Part shown: positions 1-5,937 of the stretch, in pieces
Layout of the letters: each line of letters starts with the position of its first letter
Position numbering within the stretch: position 1 is the stretch's first letter
NCBI GenBank assembly: GCA_017436185.1
Contig: JAFSDP010000010.1
Location: forward strand, 1 to 10,361
Length of the DNA stretch: 10,361 nucleotides
Origin: Alistipes sp.
Lineage (GTDB): Bacteria > Bacteroidota > Bacteroidia > Bacteroidales > Rikenellaceae
Direction: 5' to 3'
Program-made: the position numbers and the translations under genes
Notes under the pieces: generated by a model
Databases searched by the model: none
Seen by the model: only the letters and a program-made list of their open reading frames with translations
Told to the model about the DNA's origin: nothing

Positions 1-1661
1 ACCGCCTGTTCTACGATACGATCAAGGGCGGCGACTACCGTGCCCGCGAGGCCAACGTATACCGCCTGGCCGAGGTGGCCAACGACATCATCGACCAGTG
101 CGTCGGCCAGGGCGTCCCGTTCGCCCGCGAGTACGGCGGACTGCTCGACAACCGCTCGTTCGGCGGCGCGCAGGTGAGCCGTACGTTCTACGCCCGCGGC
201 CAGACCGGACAGCAGCTGCTGCTCGGCGCCTACGCCTCGCTCAACCGCCAGATCGCCAAGGGTACCGTGAAGAGCTACAACCGTCACGAGATGCTCGACC
301 TGGTGATGATCGACGGCAAGGCCCGCGGTATCGTGGCCCGCAACCTGATCACCGGCGAGATCGAACGCTTCGGCGCGCATGCCGTGGTGATCGCCTCGGG
401 CGGCTACGGCAACGTCTTCTTCCTGTCGACCAACGCGATGAACTCGAACGGATCGGCCGCATGGCAGTGCTACAAGAAGGGCGCCTTCTTTGCCAACCCC
501 TGTTTCACGCAGATCCACCCGACCTGTATCCCGGTGCACGGTACGCAGCAGTCGAAGCTGACGCTGATGTCGGAGTCGCTGCGTAACGACGGTCGTATCT
601 GGGTTCCCAAAAAGTTGGAGGATGTAAAGGCCCTGCGTGCCGGTACGCTCAAGCCTTCGGACATCAAGGAGGAGGATCGCGACTACTACCTGGAGCGTCG
701 CTACCCGGCCTTCGGTAACCTCGTTCCCCGTGACGTGGCTTCGCGTGCCGCCAAGGAGCGTTGCGACGCAGGCTTCGGTGTGAATGAGACGGGTCTGGCC
801 GTATTCCTCGACTTCAAGACCGCCATCGAGCGTCTGGGTAAGGATATCATCAAGCAGCGCTACGGCAACCTCTTCGATATGTATGAGGAGATTACCGACG
901 TAAGCCCCTACGAGGAGCCGATGCAGATCTTCCCCGCCGTGCACTACACGATGGGCGGTATCTGGGTGGACTACAACCTGATGACCACCATCCCCGGTCT
1001 GTATGCCATCGGTGAGGCCAACTTCTCGGATCACGGTGCCAACCGTCTGGGTGCTTCGGCCCTGATGCAGGGTCTGGCCGACGGTTACTTCGTGCTTCCC
1101 TACACGATTGGTGACTACCTCTCGAAGAAGATTCAGGCTCCGAAGGTAGATGTAAATACCCCCGCCTTCGAGGAGGCTGAGAAGGCCGTGAAGGAGAAGA
1201 TTCAGAAGCTGATGTCGATCAATGGTTCGCAGTCGGTGGATGACATCCACAAGAAGCTGGGCCACATTATGTGGGAGAACGTAGGTATGGCTCGTACGAA
1301 GGAGTCGCTGGAGCGTGCCATCAAGGAGATTCAGGCCCTGCGCAAAGAGTTCTGGAAGGACGTGAAGGTGGTAGGTACGGCCGATTCGTTCAACGTAGAG
1401 TTGGAGAAGGCGCTGCGTCTGGCCGACTTCCTGGAGCTGGGTGAGCTGATGGCTCGCGACGCCTTGAACCGTGAGGAGTCGTGCGGTGGTCACTTCCGCT
1501 CGGAGCACCAGACCGAGGAGGGCGAGGCCCTGCGTCACGACGACAAGTTCGCCTATGCTGCCGTTTGGGAGTATAAGGGTATGGACGAGGAGCCCGAGCT
1601 GACGAAGGAGATGCTGGACTACGAGTTCACGCACCGTGCACAGCGCAACTACAAGGACTAA
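1..1661 (+). CDS. frdA: Fumarate reductase/succinate dehydrogenase flavoprotein subunit, 5'-truncated by window edge
   Basis: This is the catalytic FAD subunit that interconverts fumarate and succinate at the inner face of the cytoplasmic membrane. In anaerobic Bacteroidales it normally works as a fumarate reductase that makes succinate. The reading frame is open from base 3, so the GTG at 75 is an internal valine and not the start. About 552 residues are visible. Family members of this type are roughly 645-650 residues, so about 95 N-terminal residues, including the Rossmann FAD motif, lie outside the window. Visible motifs are the substrate-site HPT (about 516-524), the PRDxASR segment with the presumed catalytic Arg (about 726-746), HYTMGG (about 943-960), and the FAD-binding [16 protein letters not shown] segment (about 1011-1058). 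frdB follows after 39 bases. The membrane cytochrome b subunit gene is expected upstream but is not seen. Codon use changes abruptly near base 540. The family call is firm; the physiological direction is inferred. Confidence 0.97.
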   Translation, partial: RLFYDTIKGGDYRAREANVYRLAEVANDIIDQCVGQGVPFAREYGGLLDNRSFGGAQVSRTFYARGQTGQQLLLGAYASLNRQIAKGTVKSYNRHEMLDLVMIDGKARGIVARNLITGEIERFGAHAVVIASGGYGNVFFLSTNAMNSNGSAAWQCYKKGAFFANPCFTQIHPTCIPVHGTQQSKLTLMSESLRNDGRIWVPKKLEDVKALRAGTLKPSDIKEEDRDYYLERRYPAFGNLVPRDVASRAAKERCDAGFGVNETGLAVFLDFKTAIERLGKDIIKQRYGNLFDMYEEITDVSPYEEPMQIFPAVHYTMGGIWVDYNLMTTIPGLYAIGEANFSDHGANRLGASALMQGLADGYFVLPYTIGDYLSKKIQAPKVDVNTPAFEEAEKAVKEKIQKLMSINGSQSVDDIHKKLGHIMWENVGMARTKESLERAIKEIQALRKEFWKDVKVVGTADSFNVELEKALRLADFLELGELMARDALNREESCGGHFRSEHQTEEGEALRHDDKFAYAAVWEYKGMDEEPELTKEMLDYEFTHRAQRNYKD

Positions 1662-1700
1662 TAAACTTTTGACGTACAACACTTTAATAACACAGAAATT

Positions 1701-2444
1701 ATGAATTTCACCTTAAAGATATGGCGTCAGAAGGACGCAAAATCGAAGGGTGCCTTCGAGACCTACCAGGTTAAGGATATTACGCCCGACACCTCGTTCT
1801 TGGAGATGCTCGATATTCTGAACAACAACCTCGTACACGAGGGCAAGGAGCCTGTGGCATTCGACCACGACTGCCGTGAGGGTATCTGCGGTATGTGCTC
1901 GCTGCACATCAACGGCTTCGCACACGGTCCCGGTCAGGCCGCTACGACCTGCCAGATCTATATGCGTAAGTTTAAGGATGGCGATACGATTACCATCGAG
2001 CCGTGGCGTTCGGCTGCCTTCCCCGTGCTGAAGGACCTTGTGGTGAATCGTGGTGCTTACGACCAGATTCTCCAGGCCGGTGGTTATGTATCGGTACGTA
2101 CCAACTCGGTGCCCGATGCCAACGCTATTCCCATTCCGAAGGCTGATGCCGACGAGTCGATGGATGCTGCTGCCTGCATCGGTTGCGGTGCTTGCGCTGC
2201 TACGTGTAAGAACGGCTCGGCAATGCTCTTCGTGGCTGCCCGCGTATCGTCGTTGGCCAAGCTGCCGCAGGGTCGTGTTGAGGGTGCCCGTCGTGCCAAG
2301 GCGATGGTTGCCAAGATGGACGAGCTGGGCTTCGGTAACTGCACCAACACGGGTGCTTGCCAGGCCGAGTGCCCGAAGGGTATCTCGATTGCCCATATCG
2401 CCCGCCTGAACCGTGAGTTCCTCTCGGCCAAGATTAAGGAGTAA
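1701..2444 (+). CDS. frdB: Fumarate reductase/succinate dehydrogenase iron-sulfur subunit
   Basis: The 247-residue protein carries electrons between the membrane cytochrome b and the flavin of FrdA. The N-terminal plant-type ferredoxin domain has C58, C63, C66 and C84 for the [2Fe-2S] cluster. The C-terminal domain has C159, C162, C165 and C169, then C214, C220 and C224 followed by Pro. By family knowledge, C159/C162/C165/C224 bind [4Fe-4S] and C169/C214/C220 bind [3Fe-4S]. All expected ligands are present and the length is typical, so it should be functional. It lies 39 bases after frdA in the same direction, with a strong hairpin terminator just after the stop, so it is the last gene of the operon. 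The last 15 codons, including the stop, are repeated in diverged form at 2573-2617. Confidence 0.97.
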   Translation: MNFTLKIWRQKDAKSKGAFETYQVKDITPDTSFLEMLDILNNNLVHEGKEPVAFDHDCREGICGMCSLHINGFAHGPGQAATTCQIYMRKFKDGDTITIEPWRSAAFPVLKDLVVNRGAYDQILQAGGYVSVRTNSVPDANAIPIPKADADESMDAAACIGCGACAATCKNGSAMLFVAARVSSLAKLPQGRVEGARRAKAMVAKMDELGFGNCTNTGACQAECPKGISIAHIARLNREFLSAKIKE

Positions 2445-2462
2445 TCCCATTCGATTGAATGC

Positions 2463-2492
2463 AAAAAGCGACCTCAAATTGAGGTCGCTTTT
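2463..2492 (+). terminator. Rho-independent terminator of the frd operon
   Basis: A 13-base perfect stem (AAAAAGCGACCTC paired with its complement) encloses the loop AAATT and runs into six Ts. It starts 18 bases after the frdB stop. The A-run before and T-run after the stem mean it could also act on the minus strand. Confidence 0.92.
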
Positions 2493-2550
2493 TTGTTGTA
2501 CAGTGTGGGCGATATGAGCCGATGCCCAATTGTTTTTCACATCCCCCCAT

Positions 2551-2567
2551 CCCCCTTGCCAAGGGGG
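2551..2567. repeat. Short GC-rich palindrome, REP-like
   Basis: CCCCCTTG and CAAGGGGG form an 8-base perfect inverted repeat around one central C, preceded by another C-rich run (from 2543). It is not followed by a T tract, so it is not a standard terminator. It looks like a dispersed intergenic repeat, but one copy cannot show that it is repeated elsewhere. Confidence 0.5.
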
Positions 2568-2572
2568 CGAAT

Positions 2573-2617
2573 GCCCGCCTGAACCGTGAGTTCTTGTCGG
2601 CCAAGATCAAGGAGTAA
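2573..2617 (+). pseudogene. Duplicated 3' tail of frdB (45-base remnant)
   Basis: These 45 bases match the end of frdB (2400-2444) at 42 positions, and both end in the same stop codon. The three differences fall in two codons and are all synonymous: CTC versus TTG for Leu, and ATT versus ATC for Ile. The remnant therefore encodes the same 14 residues, [14 protein letters not shown]. No start or upstream frdB sequence accompanies it, so it is a non-functional fragment. A second copy of a similar terminator follows at nearly the same distance as after frdB. It may be a scar of integration or recombination at the gene end. Confidence 0.85.
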
Positions 2618-2640
2618 GACTGTACTGACTTTCACAGAAC

Positions 2641-2670
2641 AAGCGACCTCAATTTGGGTCGCTTTTTTTG
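2641..2670 (+). terminator. Second copy of the frd-type terminator
   Basis: AAGCGACC pairs with GGTCGCTT around a loop of eight bases, then a T run continues to 2669. It closely resembles the terminator at 2463-2492 but has lost part of the upper stem. It lies 23 bases after the duplicated frdB tail, compared with about 21 bases after the real one. It probably insulates the hydrolase operon from read-through. Confidence 0.8.
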
Positions 2671-2700
2671 TAGATATGTGGTTTTCTGCAATTTTTATAC

Positions 2701-2708
2701 TATCTTTG
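2701..2708 (+). promoter_or_regulatory. Bacteroidetes -7 box before the hydrolase gene
   Basis: TATCTTTG matches the Bacteroidetes TAnnTTTG consensus. No good TTTG lies about 19 bases upstream (the sequence there is TGTGG), so the -33 half is weak. The box ends only 6 bases before the hydrolase ATG, implying a leader of a few bases or none. Confidence 0.7.
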
Positions 2709-2714
2709 CAGGCA

Positions 2715-3491
2715 ATGTTGCACTATAAAGCCATAGAACACAGCCCTGAAAGCCCTTGGATTGTAATGATTCACGGGGCAGGAGGCAGTAGCGCCGTGTG
2801 GTATCGTCAGATTAGCGATTTCCGCCGTCACTTCAACCTCTTGTTGGTCGATCTGGTCGGCCACGGGGGCTCGATGGCTCAAATCGTATCGAAGGAGTTC
2901 AGCTTCGAGCGGGCCGCCGAGCAGGTGATGGAGGTGGTCGATTATCTTCGAATCGAGAAGGCCCACTATATGGGGCTTTCGTTGGGCAGCATCATCGTGC
3001 GTGTCATCGCCGAGGAGCACCCCGAGCGGGTCTCCAAACTGGTATTGGCCGGTGCCGTAACGCAGCTGGGCTGGGAGGCCCGCACGCTGCTCAAGCTGGC
3101 CGACTGGGGCAAGCACATCATCCCCTACCGCATCTTGAAGTGGTGCATCGCCAAGGCCATCATCCCGCAGCGTCGCTACGGAAAGTCGATGCAGCTCTTC
3201 CTGCGCAACGCCAAGAAGGTCTCGTTCGACAACTTTCTGCGTTGGCTCACCCTGAGCGACAACATCACGGGGCGTCTGGGTCGTCTCTTTGCGAAGCAAC
3301 TCTCCATTCCCACCCTCTACCTGATGGGCGAGGGCGACTATCTCTTCCTGCCCCCGGTCTATATGGCGGCGCAGGTCTCGGCCGACTATGCCTCGGTGGT
3401 CATCGTGCCCAACGCCGGACACGTCTGCAATGTCGATAACAACGACTTCTTCAACCAAGCCTCGATTACCTGGTTGCAGAAGGAGAAATAA
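2715..3491 (+). CDS. Alpha/beta hydrolase fold protein
   Basis: This 258-residue protein has no signal peptide and is probably cytoplasmic. The alpha/beta hydrolase elements appear in order: oxyanion-loop HGAGG (20-24), VDLVGHG (45-51), the nucleophile elbow GLSLGS with Ser89, Asp208 in the GEGD segment, and His236 in NAGH. The triad looks complete. The substrate cannot be read; relatives include esterases, lactonases and C-C bond hydrolases. The frame is open from 2586, but that stretch crosses the duplicated frdB tail, a terminator and the promoter. The ATG at 2715 gives the normal N-terminus just ahead of the first strands, so it is the preferred start. The next gene begins 11 bases after the stop, so the two are probably co-transcribed. 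Confidence 0.92.
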   Translation: MLHYKAIEHSPESPWIVMIHGAGGSSAVWYRQISDFRRHFNLLLVDLVGHGGSMAQIVSKEFSFERAAEQVMEVVDYLRIEKAHYMGLSLGSIIVRVIAEEHPERVSKLVLAGAVTQLGWEARTLLKLADWGKHIIPYRILKWCIAKAIIPQRRYGKSMQLFLRNAKKVSFDNFLRWLTLSDNITGRLGRLFAKQLSIPTLYLMGEGDYLFLPPVYMAAQVSADYASVVIVPNAGHVCNVDNNDFFNQASITWLQKEK

Positions 3492-3502
3492 CCCTTTGAA
3501 GT

Positions 3503-4408
3503 ATGAAATTTCGTAAATTGGTAGCCATCGAGCCGGTGAGCCTGATTCCCTCGGCCGAGAAGGAGCTTTACACCCTTGCCGAGGAGGTAATCCTCTATGA
3601 CGACATCCCCTCCTCTGACGAGGAGATTACCCGCCGTGTGGGCGATGCCGATGCCGTGCTGTTGAGTTACACGTCACGTCTGGAGCGTGCCGCAATGGAG
3701 TTGTGCCCCAACATCCGTTATGTGGGTATGTGTTGTTCGTTGTACTCGCCCGAGAGTGCCAACGTCGATATTCGCTATGCCGAGAGTCGCGGTATCACCG
3801 TAACGGGCATTCGCGACTATGGCGACGAGGGCGTGGTCGAGTGGGTGACGAGCGAGGTGGTGCGTCTGTTGCACGGCTTTGGCGAGGAGCCCTGGGAGGA
3901 GATGCCTCGTGAGATTACGGGCCTGAAGGTCGGCGTGGTCGGACTGGGTAAGTCGGGAGGTATGATTGCCGATGCGATGCGCTTCTTTGGGGGCGAAATT
4001 AGCTATTTTGCCCGCTCCGAGAAGGCGTGGGCTACCGAGAAGGGTTACCGCTTCCTGCCCTTGCAGGAGCTTCTCAAGGAGAACGATTTCATCTTCTGCT
4101 GCCTGAACAAGAACACCGTGCTGCTCCACGACGAGGAGTTTGCGGTGATGGAGGGCAAGAAGGTGCTTTTCAACACGGGTTTGTCGCCCGCCTGGGACGA
4201 GGCCCCGATGCTCGGATGGCTCGAACGCAACCCCAAAAACCGCCTCTACTGCGATACGCTGGGGGCCTTGGGGGGTGAAAAACTGATGGCTCATCCGCAG
4301 GTGCGTACGGTCAATGTCTCGACGGGCCGCACCAAGCAGGCCTTCGACCGCCTAAGCGAAAAGGTGCTGCATAACATCAAGCAGTTCCTGCAGAACGTCC
4401 CCTGCTAA
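3503..4408 (+). CDS. D-isomer 2-hydroxyacid dehydrogenase-like NAD-binding protein, catalytic residues apparently missing
   Basis: The 301 residues have the layout of D-2-hydroxyacid dehydrogenases: an N-terminal substrate-type domain, then a Rossmann domain with GxGxxG (G147, G149, G152 in GVVGLGKSGG), then a return to the first domain. Aligned by eye with the family signatures, the usual NTARGxxVDE reads NTGLSPAWDE (224-233), putting Leu227 where the catalytic Arg should be. The Glu region after CDT (250-252) has no Glu at the expected place. The usual TPH reads NVS (271-273), replacing the catalytic His. It may bind NAD(P) but is unlikely to be a standard dehydrogenase. The ATG at 3503, 11 bases after the hydrolase stop, fits the family N-terminus. 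A bidirectional terminator follows. The fold call is fairly sure; the function is unknown. Confidence 0.88.
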   Translation: MKFRKLVAIEPVSLIPSAEKELYTLAEEVILYDDIPSSDEEITRRVGDADAVLLSYTSRLERAAMELCPNIRYVGMCCSLYSPESANVDIRYAESRGITVTGIRDYGDEGVVEWVTSEVVRLLHGFGEEPWEEMPREITGLKVGVVGLGKSGGMIADAMRFFGGEISYFARSEKAWATEKGYRFLPLQELLKENDFIFCCLNKNTVLLHDEEFAVMEGKKVLFNTGLSPAWDEAPMLGWLERNPKNRLYCDTLGALGGEKLMAHPQVRTVNVSTGRTKQAFDRLSEKVLHNIKQFLQNVPC

Positions 4409-4424
4409 CCTGCTCTTACACAAC

Positions 4425-4461
4425 AAAAAAGGAGATAGTCTGATAGGCTATCTCCTTTTTT
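4425..4461. terminator. Bidirectional terminator between convergent genes
   Basis: GGAGATAG (4431-4438) pairs with CTATCTCC (4448-4455) around a 9-base loop, flanked by six As on one side and six Ts on the other. It can end the plus-strand hydrolase/dehydrogenase operon and, read on the minus strand, the convergent sdaA gene that stops at 4481. Confidence 0.9.
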
Positions 4462-4480
4462 ATGTATTGACGGCGCAACT

Positions 4481-5680
4481 CTACTCGTGGTAGCGTTTGG
4501 CCAGGCCACCCTCCGAGGTTTCACGGTAGAGGCTCGGCATATCCAGACCCGTCTCCTTCATCACGGCCACCACCTTATCGAAGGCCACCAGGTGCTGTCC
4601 ATCCGAAAGGGTGGCATAGGTGTTGGCATCCAAGGCTCGGGCGGCGGCAATGGCGTTTCGCTCGATGCAGGGCACCTGCACCAGACCGCACACGGGGTCG
4701 CACGTCAGACCGAGGTGGTGCTCCAGACCCATCTCTGCGGCATACTCGATCTGCGAAGGGGTACCGCCAAAGAGCTGACAAGCGGCGGCGGCGGCCATTG
4801 CACAGGCCACGCCAATCTCGCCCTGACACCCCACCTCGGCACCCGAAATGGAGGAGTTGGTCTTTACCACATTACCAAACAGACCGGCCGTAGCCAGGGC
4901 ACGCAAGATGCGGATGCGGGTGAAGTTTCGCGAGGTGGCCAGGTGGTAGATGGCGGCGGGAATCACACCACACGACCCACAGGTCGGGGCAGTCACCACC
5001 ACGCCTCCCGAGGCATTCTCCTCGGCCACAGCCAGGGCGTAGGCGTAGATGCGGGCACGCGAGGCCAGCGAGCCGGCGTAGCTCTGCGACTTGACGTAGT
5101 AGTTGCTCGCCTTGCGGGCCACCTTCAGGCCACCGGGCAGCACACCGTCGTTGTTCAATCCGCGCTGAATGGTGTCGCACATCACGGTCCAGACGTTATC
5201 CAGGAAGTCCCAAATATCCTTGCCCTCGCAGTCCTCGACATACTCCCAGTAGGTCTTGCCCTCACGTTGGCAGTAGGCCTTGATCTCCTCGATGGTCGTG
5301 AAGGGATAGATGTGGAGCTTGGGGGCATCCTTCGTCTCCTCGTTGGCCAGCGCACCGCCGCCCACGCTGAAGATTTGCCAGCTGTCGATTACCTCGCCCC
5401 CCTTCAGCCCTTCGAAGAGCATTCCGTTGGGGTGGAACGGCAAGACCACATCGGCCTTCCAGACAATTTCGGTCGGGGCTTTTGGCTCCAACACCGAGAG
5501 GATGGCCACATCGGTAAGGTGACCCTTACCCGTAGCGGCCAACGACCCATAGAGGGTCACACGGTAGCTGTCCGCCTCCCCACAACGCTCGACAAACTGC
5601 TCGGCAGCACGCTTCGGGCCCATCGTATGGCTCGACGAGGGGCCGTTGCCTATCTTGAAAAGTTCTCGTAAAGACTCCAT
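4481..5680 (-). CDS. sdaA: L-serine ammonia-lyase (dehydratase), iron-sulfur dependent, single chain
   Basis: The enzyme deaminates L-serine to pyruvate and ammonia in the cytoplasm. It has 399 residues with the beta-type domain first (GPSSSHTMGPKRAA, 13-26), then the catalytic alpha domain starting near 185, with TAPTCGSCG (230-238) and NSSISGAEVGCQGEIG (275-290). C285, C327 and C338 are spaced 42 and 11 residues apart. From memory this matches the three cluster cysteines of the Legionella enzyme, so a [4Fe-4S] cluster is expected. The C-terminus ends ...AKRYHE and lacks the terminal Cys that acts as the fourth ligand and self-inhibitory tail in that enzyme. The gene is monocistronic: promoter at 5706-5713, start at 5680 next to the conserved GPSSSHT region, and the shared terminator at 4425-4461. 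It is oxygen-sensitive by family. Confidence 0.96.
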   Translation of the reverse strand: MESLRELFKIGNGPSSSHTMGPKRAAEQFVERCGEADSYRVTLYGSLAATGKGHLTDVAILSVLEPKAPTEIVWKADVVLPFHPNGMLFEGLKGGEVIDSWQIFSVGGGALANEETKDAPKLHIYPFTTIEEIKAYCQREGKTYWEYVEDCEGKDIWDFLDNVWTVMCDTIQRGLNNDGVLPGGLKVARKASNYYVKSQSYAGSLASRARIYAYALAVAEENASGGVVVTAPTCGSCGVIPAAIYHLATSRNFTRIRILRALATAGLFGNVVKTNSSISGAEVGCQGEIGVACAMAAAAACQLFGGTPSQIEYAAEMGLEHHLGLTCDPVCGLVQVPCIERNAIAAARALDANTYATLSDGQHLVAFDKVVAVMKETGLDMPSLYRETSEGGLAKRYHE

Positions 5681-5705
5681 AACTTGTTTGCTTGCAATTT
5701 TCAGG

Positions 5706-5713
5706 CAAAGTTA
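5706..5713 (-). promoter_or_regulatory. sdaA promoter -7 box
   Basis: Read on the minus strand, TAACTTTG matches TAnnTTTG and lies 25 bases before the sdaA ATG, giving a leader of roughly 20 bases. A TTG exists upstream but only 15 bases away, so the -33 element is uncertain. Confidence 0.65.
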
Positions 5714-5729
5714 CCCAGCGCTGCCCTCC

Positions 5730-5769
5730 AATTTTGAATTTTTAATTTTGAATTTTTAATTTTTAATTG
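5730..5769. repeat. AT-rich imperfect tandem repeat
   Basis: AATTTTGAATTTTT occurs twice in direct succession, then AATTTTT and AATTG continue as degenerate units. It lies just upstream of the sdaA promoter and downstream of tRNA-Arg. It could act as an AT-rich upstream element or simply be slippage-prone filler. Confidence 0.75.
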
Positions 5770-5807
5770 TTTCAGCCATACTTTCGCACGGAAAGTATGG
5801 CTGAAAC
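5769..5807. repeat. Perfect 17-bp inverted repeat (hairpin) beside tRNA-Arg
   Basis: The arms at 5769-5785 and 5791-5807 (GTTTCAGCCATACTTTC and its exact complement) flank a 5-base loop GCACG. The element starts 3 bases past the 3' end of tRNA-Arg. No T tract follows on the minus strand (it continues AATTAAAAATT), so it is at best an unusual terminator. Confidence 0.85.
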
Positions 5808-5810
5808 TTG

Positions 5811-5882
5811 TAGCCCCACCGCGACTCGAACGCGAATTTAGGGTTTAGGAAACCCTCGTTCTATCCCTTGAACTATAGGGCC
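5811..5882 (-). tRNA. tRNA-Arg (anticodon CCU, reads AGG)
   Basis: The minus strand folds as a 72-base cloverleaf. The acceptor GGCCCTA pairs with TGGGGCT (two G-U pairs) with discriminator A. The D stem is GTTC/GAAC. The anticodon stem AGGGT/ACCCT carries loop TTCCTAA, giving anticodon CCT. The T arm is TCGCG-TTCGAGT-CGCGG with one G-U. The CCA end is not encoded. The AGG-reading tRNA serves a rare codon in this GC-rich genome, where Arg is mainly CGC/CGT. It follows the GH3 gene in the same direction. Confidence 0.93.
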
Positions 5883-5886
5883 AAAG

Positions 5887-5928
5887 CTTTGTGGCGCCGA
5901 GCCGACAGCCGAGCCGCACGCCACAAAG
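5887..5928. repeat. 10-bp inverted repeat enclosing 9-bp direct repeats, upstream of tRNA-Arg
   Basis: CTTTGTGGCG (5887-5896) and CGCCACAAAG (5919-5928) are perfect inverted arms. Between and overlapping them, GCCGAGCCG occurs twice (5896-5904 and 5908-5916), separated by ACA. The right arm overlaps the likely -7 box of tRNA-Arg, so the hairpin would form in the 5' leader of the tRNA precursor or in DNA at the promoter. Confidence 0.8.
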
Positions 5929-5931
5929 ATA
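5924..5931 (-). promoter_or_regulatory. Likely tRNA-Arg promoter -7 box
   Basis: Minus-strand TATCTTTG fits TAnnTTTG and lies 41 bases before tRNA position 1 and 6 bases after the GH3 stop. A TTTG occurs upstream but at 12 rather than about 19 bases, so the -33 half is poor. Read-through from the GH3 operon is an alternative source of the tRNA. Confidence 0.55.
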
Positions 5932-5937
5932 GCATTT

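Noticed and set aside
98..586. 162-residue overlapping frame inside frdA
   Set aside because: It is Arg/Pro-rich and open only because of the very high third-position GC in this part of frdA.
2586..2714. N-terminal extension of the hydrolase frame to an upstream start
   Set aside because: It would translate through the duplicated frdB tail, a terminator hairpin and the promoter box; the ATG at 2715 fits the family N-terminus.
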